Assembly (NCBI GenBank): GCA_049687495.1
Contig: JBAVJB010000008.1
Span: 1 to 26,634, forward strand
Source of the DNA: Salinimicrobium sp049687495
GTDB lineage: Bacteria; Bacteroidota; Bacteroidia; Flavobacteriales; Flavobacteriaceae
Direction of reading: 5' to 3'
DNA: 26,634 nt
In this document: in pieces, positions 7,916 to 14,112 of the stretch
How positions within the stretch are numbered: position 1 is the stretch's first letter
Layout: every line of letters begins with the position of its first letter
Program-made: the position numbers and the translations under genes
The notes under the pieces: model-generated
Told to the model about the DNA's origin: nothing
The model's database searches: none
Seen by the model: only the letters and a program-made list of their open reading frames with translations

Positions 7916-8155
7916 GATGTTAAATTTATAATTTCATGTTATAAAAATATAAATAAAAACATCTTCATCGCCGCCTATATATTTGATTAACAGAAATTTA
8001 TCTTTGACGTAGGAGGGATTGTAGGAAAAGTGAAAGAAATTAACAGGAGTAAGAATTTTCTTCCAAAAAAGAAGAGGTGGGAAAATTGTAAGGAGTAATA
8101 GGGAAAGGCTGCTCGGGGACCGGGAGTCCCATATTGCGGGATCAACTTAGGCAAT
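7916..8155. other. Intergenic region between orphan gene and tRNA terminator
   Basis: No gene is supported. The stretch is AT-rich apart from a GC-rich island at about 8106-8143 that contains the hairpin GGGAC-CGGGA-GTCCC (8116-8130) next to CCC..GGG pairs. It may be a degraded intergenic repeat. Confidence 0.4.
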
Positions 8156-8193
8156 AAAAAAACCCTGGAAAATCCAATTTGAATTTGCAGGGT
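8156..8193 (-). terminator. Intrinsic terminator of the tRNA unit
   Basis: On the minus strand ACCCTG (8188-8193) pairs with CAGGGT (8162-8167), with partial pairing of AAAT/ATTT inside the loop, and is followed by seven Ts. It begins 7 bases after the 3' end of tRNA-Leu. Confidence 0.75.
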
Positions 8194-8199
8194 CTCGTG

Positions 8200-8283
8200 T
8201 GCCCAGAGCGGGAGTCGAACCCGCACGCCCTAATGGACACATGGCCCTCAACCATGCCTGTCTACCAGTTCCAGCACCTGGGC
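8200..8283 (-). tRNA. tRNA-Leu (anticodon GAG)
   Basis: The minus strand reads GCCCAGGTGCTGGAACTGG and ends in TCTGGGC plus discriminator A, giving a 7-bp acceptor stem with one G-T pair. The anticodon stem CATGG/CCATG encloses TTGAGGG, so the anticodon is GAG (Leu, CUY codons). The long variable arm (TGTCCATTAGGGCG region) fits a class II tRNA. The T-arm is GCGGGTTCGACTCCCGC. Length is 84 nt and CCA is not encoded, as expected in this phylum. It is the last gene of the tRNA unit. Confidence 0.95.
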
Positions 8284-8357
8284 AAAATGTTGTTCTCTAA
8301 CCAGAGCCTCAAGAAAGGACTAAAAAACTACTTAGAAAATAACAGAGGATAAAAAAG

Positions 8358-8430
8358 TGATCTGGCTGGGGCTCGAACCCAGGACCCTCTCCTTAAAAGG
8401 GAGATGCTCTACCAACTGAGCTACCAGATC
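8358..8430 (-). tRNA. tRNA-Lys (anticodon TTT), second intact copy
   Basis: The minus strand starts GATCTGGTAGCTCAGTTGG and ends CCAGATC plus discriminator A. The anticodon stem TCTCC/GGAGA encloses CTTTTAA, so the anticodon is TTT. The T-arm is CTGGGTTCGAGCCCCAG. Length is 73 nt and CCA is not encoded. It is identical in sequence to the copy at 8553-8625. Confidence 0.97.
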
Positions 8431-8465
8431 TTGTTTAAGAACAATTGAAACCTGATGTTTCTTTA

Positions 8466-8482
8466 GTGATCTGGCTGGGGCT
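8466..8482 (-). pseudogene. tRNA-Lys 3'-end fragment
   Basis: Seventeen bases (GTGATCTGGCTGGGGCT on the plus strand) are identical to the 3' acceptor end, part of the T-arm and one flanking base of the two intact tRNA-Lys genes on either side. The match then stops abruptly and is replaced by a repeat-like sequence. The rest of the tRNA is missing, so this is a relic of a third tRNA-Lys or a repeat boundary that carries a tRNA tail. Confidence 0.75.
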
Positions 8483-8545
8483 TCCTTCGACTCCGCCTTT
8501 CGGTTTCGCTCAGGATCAAACTTCTCGCCCAACAAGATCAGAACT
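8483..8545 (-). repeat. Probable interspersed repeat joined to the tRNA-Lys fragment
   Basis: On the minus strand the segment contains TTTGATCCTGAGCG, AAAGGCGG and AGTCGAAGGA. From memory this CCTGAGCG...GGAGTCGAAGGA string is a common intergenic repeat in Flavobacteriia; I cannot verify it here. It abuts the tRNA-Lys fragment exactly where similarity to tRNA ends. Confidence 0.5.
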
Positions 8546-8552
8546 TTTTTTG

Positions 8553-8625
8553 TGATCTGGCTGGGGCTCGAACCCAGGACCCTCTCCTTAAAAGGGAGAT
8601 GCTCTACCAACTGAGCTACCAGATC
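8553..8625 (-). tRNA. tRNA-Lys (anticodon TTT), first copy
   Basis: This 73-nt gene has the same sequence as 8358-8430: GATCTGG acceptor, CTTTTAA anticodon loop (TTT), CTGGGTTCGAGCCCCAG T-arm, discriminator A, no encoded CCA. It lies closest to the promoter at 8655-8684, so it should be the first gene of the unit. Confidence 0.97.
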
Positions 8626-8654
8626 TTGCATTTGTGCTTTTGCTAATGCGGGTG

Positions 8655-8684
8655 CAAATATACTATCATTAATTTATTTTTCAA
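8655..8684 (-). promoter_or_regulatory. Promoter of the tRNA-Lys/Leu unit
   Basis: On the minus strand TTG (8682-8684) is followed after 19 bases by TATATTTG (8655-8662), an exact Bacteroidota promoter. It lies 29 bases upstream of the first tRNA-Lys and is divergent from the shikimate kinase promoter. Confidence 0.75.
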
Positions 8685-8697
8685 GAACAAATTGACA

Positions 8698-8705
8698 TAA
8701 ATTTG
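8698..8705 (+). promoter_or_regulatory. Probable -7 element of the aroK promoter
   Basis: TAAATTTG fits TAnnTTTG. The predicted transcript start near 8711 excludes the TTG at 8703 as a start codon and supports the ATG at 8757. No exact TTG is found at the -33 position. Confidence 0.5.
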
Positions 8706-8756
8706 CCCAAGAATTTAAAGGGGCAGCAGAACCCGCTAAAAATCAAGCTTTCAAGT

Positions 8757-9278
8757 ATGAAAATTATTTTATCAGGATATATGGGATCGGGAAAAACTGC
8801 AGTGGGAGAACTGTTGGAGGCCAGGCTGCAGCTTCCTTTTCTTGACCTTGACCGGGAAATAAGCAGGCAAGAAAACAAAAGCATTCAGGAGATCTTTGAT
8901 CAAAAGGGGGAGATCTACTTCCGCAGAAAAGAAACCGAAGTGCTGAAGCAGCTTTTAAATTCAGAAGAAAGTTTCATCCTTTCTCTTGGAGGCGGCACTC
9001 CGTGCTACGGAAAAAACCTGCAGCTCATCAAAGAAAATTCAGAAACAAAAATGTTCTACCTCAAGGCAGGTTTGGAAACGCTTAGAGATCGGCTTTTTGA
9101 GGAGCGGGCTCAGCGGCCGCTGATTGCTCACCTGGATACTCCGGAATTACTGGAAGACTTCATTAGAAAACACCTTTTTGAAAGGGCATTTTACTACAAT
9201 CAAAGCGAGTTTATCATACAAACCGATGATTCCTCACCCAAAGAGGTTGCGACGGACATTGTGGAACGTTTAAATTAG
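8757..9278 (+). CDS. aroK: Shikimate kinase
   Basis: The product is 173 residues, the normal length for AroK/AroL. It phosphorylates shikimate at the 3-hydroxyl with ATP in the aromatic amino acid (chorismate) pathway, in the cytoplasm. Visible motifs: Walker A GYMGSGKT (7-14), the shikimate-binding FLDLDREI (Asp32), the YFRRKE arginine (56-57), the LGGGTP loop (77-82) and the lid arginine in ERAQRPL (Arg120). ATG 8757 is chosen because the P-loop then lies at the usual distance from the N-terminus and the promoter -7 element sits upstream. Its last 9 bases overlap the 3' end of the convergent PRTase gene. Confidence 0.95.
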   Translation: MKIILSGYMGSGKTAVGELLEARLQLPFLDLDREISRQENKSIQEIFDQKGEIYFRRKETEVLKQLLNSEESFILSLGGGTPCYGKNLQLIKENSETKMFYLKAGLETLRDRLFEERAQRPLIAHLDTPELLEDFIRKHLFERAFYYNQSEFIIQTDDSSPKEVATDIVERLN

Positions 9279-9773
9279 TTCTACCCGCTCATTTCCCGGT
9301 TCGAAATGCACCTTCACCGTTTCATGAATAGAGGTGGAGAGAGAAATGCCTTTAAAATCGGCTTTTACCGGGTACTTCTTATGGCTCCTGTCTACCAGGA
9401 CCGCAGTTTTGAACTGCTTTAACGGCACGTCCAGAAAATGCCTTACGCCATAGATGAGGGTAGTGCCCGAGTTGAGCACATCATCAACCAGAACAATGGC
9501 CCGGTTGGTATATTCTTCGGGAGTTAAAGAAGTAGAGATCTCCTGCAGCTGATCTTTTTTGTTGATATGAACCTCGCACAGCCGGGTTTCAAGATCAGAG
9601 ATCTTGTCGAGTTCCTCCTTCAGTCTCACAGCAAGTTCAAATCCGCTTTTTGAGATCCCGGCGAGAATTAAAGAAGATTCTTCAAAATTGCTTTCGTAGA
9701 TCTGGTAGGCGATCCTTTTGATCTTATGGTTGATCTGGACATGGTCCAGGATCAAGACTGAAGTTTTGTTCAT
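9270..9773 (-). CDS. Phosphoribosyltransferase-family protein (PyrR-like)
   Basis: The product is 167 residues with the type I PRTase fold. The PRPP-binding motif VLVDDVLNSGTTL lies at 94-106, and an upstream hood/flexible-loop region contains RLCEVHINKK and EEYTNRA. The overall plan (AYQIYE..., LAGISKSGFELA) resembles PyrR and related PRTases, which bind nucleotides or make UMP from uracil. The exact substrate cannot be read from the sequence. It lies 48 bases downstream of the Hsp15 gene on the same strand and may share its transcript. Its 3' end overlaps the convergent aroK gene by 9 bases, so antisense interference is possible. Confidence 0.85.
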   Translation of the reverse strand: MNKTSVLILDHVQINHKIKRIAYQIYESNFEESSLILAGISKSGFELAVRLKEELDKISDLETRLCEVHINKKDQLQEISTSLTPEEYTNRAIVLVDDVLNSGTTLIYGVRHFLDVPLKQFKTAVLVDRSHKKYPVKADFKGISLSTSIHETVKVHFEPGNERVELI

Positions 9774-9821
9774 GACAAATTCGTTTTGTTCAAATTTAGC
9801 AAAAGAAAGTTTTCATAATGG

Positions 9822-10211
9822 CTATTCGGGCTTCTCATCTTCTTCGGGAGATTCAAACCAGTCATCCAGTTCCCTGCGGTCTTTCTTGGTAGGCCGGCCG
9901 GTTCCCTTTTTTCGGTAGTAGTCACGGGAATATTTGAGCAGTTCGAGTTTTTCAAATTCTTCTTTAGGCGTAACATCATTAATATAAAGATTGACAAGTT
10001 TAGCACCCACTCGACTTGGAGGCAGGTCAAGCACTTCGATCTGGTAATTGATCTGGTTCTTTCTAACCGTAAGTTTATCTGATGGATACACCTCCCGCGA
10101 CGGCTTTACCACAGCCTCATCGATCCTCACTTTTCCCTGCTTGCAAGCTTCAGTAGCAATGCTCCTGGTTTTAAAGTATCGCACACACCATAAAAACTTA
10201 TCTATTCTCAT
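9822..10211 (-). CDS. hslR: S4-domain RNA-binding protein, Hsp15 family
   Basis: The product is 129 residues, close to the roughly 130 residues of E. coli Hsp15. The S4 domain occupies residues 1-60 (MRIDKFLWCVRYFKTRSIATEAC..GKVRIDEAVVKPSREV). The C-terminal part is strongly charged (KYSRDYYRKKGTGRPTKKDR then an acidic tail), as in the family. E. coli Hsp15 rescues stalled 50S subunits carrying nascent chain-tRNA; this role is inferred by family. A TATTTTTG element at 10244-10251 on the minus strand, 33 bases upstream of the start, is a likely promoter, and the PRTase gene follows on the same strand. Confidence 0.9.
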   Translation of the reverse strand: MRIDKFLWCVRYFKTRSIATEACKQGKVRIDEAVVKPSREVYPSDKLTVRKNQINYQIEVLDLPPSRVGAKLVNLYINDVTPKEEFEKLELLKYSRDYYRKKGTGRPTKKDRRELDDWFESPEEDEKPE

Positions 10212-10243
10212 ACTTTTTGCCGTAAAACTCGTTATAACTTAAG

Positions 10244-10251
10244 CAAAAATA
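10244..10251 (-). promoter_or_regulatory. Probable -7 element of the Hsp15/PRTase unit
   Basis: The minus strand reads TATTTTTG, matching TAnnTTTG, about 33 bases before the Hsp15 start codon. No exact TTG lies at the expected -33 distance. The divergent lipoprotein gene starts at 10290, so this short region must serve both directions. Confidence 0.45.
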
Positions 10252-10289
10252 CAAGAATATTGTATCTTGCGGCCCTAAATTACCTTTTG

Positions 10290-11192
10290 ATGAAATTGAG
10301 AAAATTTTCGCTTGCCTGCCTTCTTTTTACGGCAGTTTTTGTTTCCTGTAATAAAGACGATGATAATCCAGATCCAGATCCTGTAGAAGTAAGAGACCGT
10401 GCAGTGCAGGAGGTGGCAGACCAGGAAGCGCTCCTTGAATATCTTCAAACCCACTTTTATAACTACGAAGATTTCGAAAATCCTTCAGAAGGTTTTGATT
10501 ACAGCATTCAGCTGGACACTATTGATGAAGCAAATGCAGATAAGACGCCTTTGATCGATTCTGACTTGCTGCAGACAAAAACTTATACCTTTCAAGACGT
10601 AGAATATAAGATCTATATTCTGAAAGTGAGAGAAGGGGAAAAAAGCCAGCCGAAGTTCACAGATTCTACTTTTGTTTCTTACCGTGGCGAATTGCTTGAC
10701 CAGTCTATGTTTGACAGTTCAGACAACCCGATGTGGTTTGACCTTGTGAGAACAATTCCCGGTTTTGGACAGACGATGACCGAATTTAAAGGAGCTTCAG
10801 GCTTCCAGGTCAATTCTGACAACACCGTGACCTTTAATAATGACTACGGAGTTGGCGCTATGTTCGTGCCTTCAGGCCTTGCTTATTTCCAGAACGCGCC
10901 ATCCGGTATTCCTCCTTACAGCCCGCTGGTGTTCACCTTTAAGCTTTACGGCGTAAATGAAGCCGACCATGACGGCGACGGAATTCCTTCTTACATGGAG
11001 GACCTTAACAATAATAAGATCATTTCAGATGATAATACAGACGATGATATGTTTGCAAATTATCTTGATCCTGATGATGACGGCGATTTTATTCCTACTC
11101 GTGAAGAGATCATTATCAATGAAGACGGAACCCTGGAGTTTCCTGATAAAGACAATGATGGAACTCCGGATTACCTTGACCCGGATAATTAA
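10290..11192 (+). CDS. FKBP-like lipoprotein with acidic Asp-rich tail
   Basis: The product is 300 residues from ATG 10290; an upstream in-frame TTG (10260) would only lengthen the signal. The lipoprotein signal MKLRKFSLACLLFTAVFVSC ends at Cys20, followed by the Asp-rich stretch NKDDDNPDPD. Residues about 105-225 resemble an FKBP-type isomerase domain (FTDSTFVSYRGELLD..MFDSS, LVRTIPGFGQTMTEF, YGVGAMFVPSGLAY, SPLVFTFKLYGV). The tail from about 226 has DHDGDGIPSYMEDLN, DPDDDGDF and DKDNDGTPDYLDPDN, resembling calcium-binding thrombospondin type 3-like repeats. A periplasmic or surface folding factor is the likely role; catalysis is unproven. It is monocistronic, ending in a very strong terminator. 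Confidence 0.88.
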   Translation: MKLRKFSLACLLFTAVFVSCNKDDDNPDPDPVEVRDRAVQEVADQEALLEYLQTHFYNYEDFENPSEGFDYSIQLDTIDEANADKTPLIDSDLLQTKTYTFQDVEYKIYILKVREGEKSQPKFTDSTFVSYRGELLDQSMFDSSDNPMWFDLVRTIPGFGQTMTEFKGASGFQVNSDNTVTFNNDYGVGAMFVPSGLAYFQNAPSGIPPYSPLVFTFKLYGVNEADHDGDGIPSYMEDLNNNKIISDDNTDDDMFANYLDPDDDGDFIPTREEIIINEDGTLEFPDKDNDGTPDYLDPDN

Positions 11193-11212
11193 TCATCCTT
11201 GAATAGAGGAAT

Positions 11213-11259
11213 AAAAAGAGCCGCTTCAAAAATGGCATTTTTGAAGCGGCTCTTTTTTT
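11213..11259. terminator. Long perfect bidirectional terminator containing the 19-base palindrome
   Basis: Two 22-base arms (11213-11234 and 11236-11257) are perfectly complementary around one central G: A-tract, GAGCCGC, then TTCAAAAATG. The plus strand ends in seven Ts, and the minus strand also ends in a T-tract, so it serves both the lipoprotein gene and the convergent barrel protein. Its apex (11226-11244) is exactly TCAAAAATG-G-CATTTTTGA. Confidence 0.9.
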
Positions 11260-11272
11260 GTTCTTAAGACAA

Positions 11273-11878
11273 CTACAGGTTTAACGAAAGGCTGAAGATG
11301 ATCTGGCTGGGCCTTGCATCAACACGTTGCAATCCTTCGGGATTATCAAGGTCGAGCACAGTAGCCTCATTGTCCTTTAATCCGCGTTCGTAACGTACAT
11401 CAACGCCAAAACCGCCAAATTGCACGCCTGCGCCAAACTGTGCGCCAACAGTGAACTCATTTTCAACATCTCCAAGACTCACGCCCTCAAAATTATTCTC
11501 AAGGATGTATTGAAGGCTTGGTCCTGCAAAAACGTTGACAGGCCCAATAATGTCGATCCCTACCATAAGGGGCAGGTCAAGTTTCTGGATCTTGTAATCT
11601 GCATTGCTGTCGTTATATTCATAGGAGCTTTTGGTCGTGGTGTAGAGCAGCTCGGGTTTGATAAAAAAACCGCCCATTTCTGCCCTGTAATAAAGGCCCG
11701 CGTGATATCCGGCCTTGCTGTCACCACCTTTTATGGCGTCTTCGCCGGCGCTGGTTACGTCGCTGTATTGAATTTCGCCATTATCGGCATAATTGAGACC
11801 GCCGGTCACTCCAAAGCCGCTCTGGGCATAGGTTGCTGCGGAAAATAGCATCAGAAAAACAATGATTCCTTTTTTCAT
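11273..11878 (-). CDS. Outer-membrane beta-barrel protein (PorT-like family)
   Basis: The product is 201 residues from ATG 11878. It has a signal peptide MKKGIIVFLMLFSAATYAQ with cleavage expected after Ala18. The mature part alternates glycine- and aromatic-rich beta strands (GFGVTGGLNYADN, AGYHAGLYYRAEMGGFFIKPELLY, LPLMVGIDIIGPVNVFAGPSLQY, VGAQFGAGVQFGGFGVDVRYERGL) and ends in an amphipathic strand IIFSLSLNL, typical of an outer-membrane barrel of about eight strands. The frame stays open to 11977, but that extension reads through the transketolase terminator. The cargo or role is unknown. It is convergent with the FKBP-like lipoprotein gene. Confidence 0.85.
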   Translation of the reverse strand: MKKGIIVFLMLFSAATYAQSGFGVTGGLNYADNGEIQYSDVTSAGEDAIKGGDSKAGYHAGLYYRAEMGGFFIKPELLYTTTKSSYEYNDSNADYKIQKLDLPLMVGIDIIGPVNVFAGPSLQYILENNFEGVSLGDVENEFTVGAQFGAGVQFGGFGVDVRYERGLKDNEATVLDLDNPEGLQRVDARPSQIIFSLSLNL

Positions 11879-11932
11879 AAGTAGATTATTTTGGTTCTTC
11901 AAAGAAAACGAAATTGTGGGAAATATATTAGC

Positions 11933-11974
11933 AAAAAAAGAAGACCCCTGAAAAATGTCATTTTTCAGGGGTCT
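11933..11974 (-). terminator. Intrinsic terminator of the transketolase operon
   Basis: Perfect 16-base arms, AGACCCCTGAAAAATG and its complement (11942-11957, 11959-11974), surround a single base. On the minus strand they are followed by TCTTTTTTT. The tip is AAAAATG-N-CATTTTT, the core of the recurring palindrome. A further half-copy, TCAAAAATG, begins at 11974. Confidence 0.88.
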
Positions 11975-11995
11975 CAAAAATGAGCTTTTTTGAAC

Positions 11996-12949
11996 TTATT
12001 TTCTCTTCATTACTTTTTCAACAGCTTTTACGATAGCTTCGGCATTAAGCCCGTATTTTTCCATGAGCTGCTCCGGAGTTCCGCTTTCCCCGAAGGTGTC
12101 CATAGTAGCGACGAATTCCTGTGGAGTTGGATCGTATTGTGCAAGGGTTCTTGCCACACTTTCTCCAAGCCCGCCAAGGAAGTTGTGCTCTTCGGCGGTT
12201 ACCACGCATTTGGTTTTCTTGATCGAGTTAAGGATCGCATCTTCGTCAAGCGGTTTAATGGTGTGAATGTCGATCACTTCAGCTTTAATGCCTCTTTCTT
12301 CCAATTGCCCGGCAGCTAAAAGTGCCTGCCATACCAGGTGTCCCGTGGCAATAATGGTCACATCATCACCTTCGGTAAGCATATTGGCTTTCCCGATAAC
12401 GAAATCCTGATCTTCCGCAGTGAAATTTGCCACTTTTGGCCTTCCGAAGCGAAGATACACCGGCCCGTCATGCTCGGCGATCGCAATGGTCGCTGCTTTG
12501 GTCTGGTTGTAATCGCAAGGGTTGATCACTGTCATGCCCGGCAACATCTTCATCATCCCGATGTCTTCCAGGATCTGGTGAGTTGCGCCGTCTTCGCCAA
12601 GAGTTAGCCCTGCGTGAGAGGCACAAATCTTCACATTTTTGCCCGAGTAGGCGATGGACTGGCGGATCTGGTCATAAACTCTTCCGGTAGAAAAGTTGGC
12701 GAAAGTTCCGGTAAAAGGAATTTTCCCTCCAATGGTCATTCCTGCTGCGATACCCATCATGTTGGCCTCGGCGATACCTACCTGGAAAAATCTTTCCGGA
12801 TGATTCTTTTGAAAATCTCCCATTTTTAAAGAGCCGGTAAGATCGGCGCAAAGGGCGACCACGTTAGGATTGCTTTTTCCCAGTTCGGTAAGGCCGTCAC
12901 CAAATCCCGAACGGGTATCTTTATTTCCTGTACTTGTATATTTTTTCAT
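11996..12949 (-). CDS. Transketolase, C-terminal subunit (split enzyme)
   Basis: The product is 317 residues from ATG 12949 (MKKYTSTGNKDTRSGFGDGL); an upstream ATG at 12973 would place extra residues inside the intergenic hairpin. It corresponds to the pyrimidine-binding and C-terminal domains of transketolase: GIAEANMMGIAAGM with the catalytic Glu of the cofactor-activating region, TFANFSTGRVYDQIRQSIAY, HAGLTLGEDGATHQ, and the Rossmann-like C-terminal part ATGHLVWQALLAAGQLEERG...DIHTIKPLD. Together with the N-terminal subunit upstream it transfers two-carbon ketol units between sugar phosphates in the pentose phosphate pathway. A complete enzyme requires both gene products. Confidence 0.93.
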   Translation of the reverse strand: MKKYTSTGNKDTRSGFGDGLTELGKSNPNVVALCADLTGSLKMGDFQKNHPERFFQVGIAEANMMGIAAGMTIGGKIPFTGTFANFSTGRVYDQIRQSIAYSGKNVKICASHAGLTLGEDGATHQILEDIGMMKMLPGMTVINPCDYNQTKAATIAIAEHDGPVYLRFGRPKVANFTAEDQDFVIGKANMLTEGDDVTIIATGHLVWQALLAAGQLEERGIKAEVIDIHTIKPLDEDAILNSIKKTKCVVTAEEHNFLGGLGESVARTLAQYDPTPQEFVATMDTFGESGTPEQLMEKYGLNAEAIVKAVEKVMKRK

Positions 12950-12965
12950 GAGTTGCTTTTGTAGC

Positions 12966-12981
12966 TTCCGCAAAAGCGGAA
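12966..12981 (-). promoter_or_regulatory. Intercistronic hairpin between the two transketolase genes
   Basis: TTCCGC-AAAA-GCGGAA lies in the 51-base gap between the subunit genes. On the minus strand it has no T-tract, so it is more likely an RNA stability or processing element than a terminator. Confidence 0.4.
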
Positions 12982-13000
12982 AATTTAAGATTTTGACGTA

Positions 13001-13846
13001 CTAGTAATCTCCCAAAGTTTCGGGGTTTTGAGCAAGGGCTTTCTCAAGTTGCTCGTCATTTGGAGCAACACCGTGCCACTTGTGAGTGTGCATCATAAAG
13101 TCTACGCCATGGCCCATTACAGTGGTCATAAGAATACAAACCGGTTTCCCTTTACCGGTGCGGCTTTTAGCTTCCTTAAGCCCTTCAAGAACTTCAGTAA
13201 TATTGTTACCGTCCTTTATCTCTAACACATCCCATCCAAAAGCTTCAAATTTTGCAGTTAAGTTACCCATAGGAAGTACATCATCTGTACTGCCGTCAAT
13301 TTGTTGGTGGTTCCTGTCAACCGTAGCGATAAGGTTGTCAACTTTCTTCGCGGCCGCGTACATGATGGCTTCCCAGTTCTGGCCTTCCTGCAGCTCGCCG
13401 TCTCCGTGAAGAGAGAAAACCAGGTGGTCATCCCCGTTAAGTTTTTTAGTATTGGCAGCTCCAATGGCGACAGACATTCCCTGTCCCAAGGAACCTGAAG
13501 CAATACGCACTCCCGGCAAACCTTCGTGAGTTGTTGGGTGCCCCTGAAGACGGGAATTGATAAGCCTGAAGGTGCTCAATTCTTCTACAGGAAAATAGCC
13601 GCTTCTTGCGAGTACGCTGTAGAAAACCGGGGAGATGTGGCCATTAGAAAGGAAGAAGAGGTCTTCCCCAATTCCGTCCATATCAAAACCTTCTTTCCTG
13701 TCCATTACTTCCTGGTAAAGGACAGTGAAAAACTCGGCACAGCCCAAAGAGCCTCCGGGGTGTCCCGAATTCACTTTATGAACCTGCCTTAAAATGTCCC
13801 TTCTTACCTGAGTGACAAAATCTTCTAGTTGTTGTGTGTTTGGCAT
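13001..13846 (-). CDS. Transketolase, N-terminal (thiamine diphosphate) subunit
   Basis: The product is 281 residues. It carries the diphosphate-binding half of transketolase: VHKVNSGHPGGSLGCAEF near residue 25, the loop HPTTHEGLPGVRIASGSLGQGMS, and the GDG...N cofactor motif in HGDGELQEGQNWEAIMYA (about 147-164). It ends with the MGHGVDFM and HKWHGVAP region usual for this subunit. It is the first gene of the two-gene unit, 51 bases before the C-terminal subunit. Stand-alone transketolase of about 660 residues is the alternative form in many bacteria; no such fused form is seen here. Confidence 0.93.
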   Translation of the reverse strand: MPNTQQLEDFVTQVRRDILRQVHKVNSGHPGGSLGCAEFFTVLYQEVMDRKEGFDMDGIGEDLFFLSNGHISPVFYSVLARSGYFPVEELSTFRLINSRLQGHPTTHEGLPGVRIASGSLGQGMSVAIGAANTKKLNGDDHLVFSLHGDGELQEGQNWEAIMYAAAKKVDNLIATVDRNHQQIDGSTDDVLPMGNLTAKFEAFGWDVLEIKDGNNITEVLEGLKEAKSRTGKGKPVCILMTTVMGHGVDFMMHTHKWHGVAPNDEQLEKALAQNPETLGDY

Positions 13847-13868
13847 TTGTGTTTGATTAAATGTGTTG

Positions 13869-13903
13869 CAAAAATACTATTTTATCAATGCTTTGAAAAT
13901 CAA
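13869..13903 (-). promoter_or_regulatory. Probable promoter of the transketolase operon
   Basis: The minus strand has TATTTTTG (13869-13876) and an upstream TTG (13901-13903) at 24 bases, a little longer than the usual 17-23. The -7 element lies 22 bases before the start codon. Confidence 0.5.
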
Positions 13904-14046
13904 CACGACCCCATTCTTTTTAAAAGTTGTAAAGAATTTAATGTTGAAAGGCAAAGATTGTTTGGAAATGGTAAAAACGAGCCACGAAACCATGAAAATT
14001 CTTGTCAAGGATTATTCTTATCCGAACGGTTTTATTTCAGTTCATG

Positions 14047-14078
14047 ACTTCGTACTTCTAAGTTCTAACTTCGTACTT
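14047..14078 (+). repeat. Tandem ACTTCGTACTT repeats upstream of tgt
   Basis: ACTTCGTACTT occurs at 14047-14057 and 14068-14078. The second copy with its flank, AGTTCTAACTTCGTACTT (14061-14078), matches 17 of 18 bases with AGTTCTAAATTCGTACTT at 23381-23398 in the rpmI-rplT gap, so it seems to be a dispersed intergenic repeat. Confidence 0.55.
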
Positions 14079-14086
14079 AAATTGGT

Positions 14087-14094
14087 TATCTTTG
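14087..14094 (+). promoter_or_regulatory. Probable -7 element of the tgt promoter
   Basis: TATCTTTG fits TAnnTTTG and lies 18 bases before the tgt ATG, implying a very short leader. The -33 region shows only TTC at the expected spacing. Confidence 0.5.
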
Positions 14095-14112
14095 CGCCCA
14101 TTAAAATCTTCT

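Noticed and set aside
8332..8631. 99-codon open frame on the minus strand with an internal repeat (DLVAQLVEHLPFKERVLGSSPSQIT twice in effect)
   Set aside because: It is a translation of the two tRNA-Lys genes and the spacer between them, not a protein gene.
9270..9278. Nine-base tail-to-tail overlap of aroK and the PRTase gene
   Set aside because: Short convergent overlaps are common in compact bacterial genomes; not unusual in itself.
11420..11848. 142-codon open frame antisense to the beta-barrel gene
   Set aside because: It is the shadow of a real signal-peptide-bearing outer-membrane protein and has no supporting features.
11996..13846. Transketolase encoded by two genes
   Set aside because: Split transketolases are known in many bacteria and archaea, so this is not novel.
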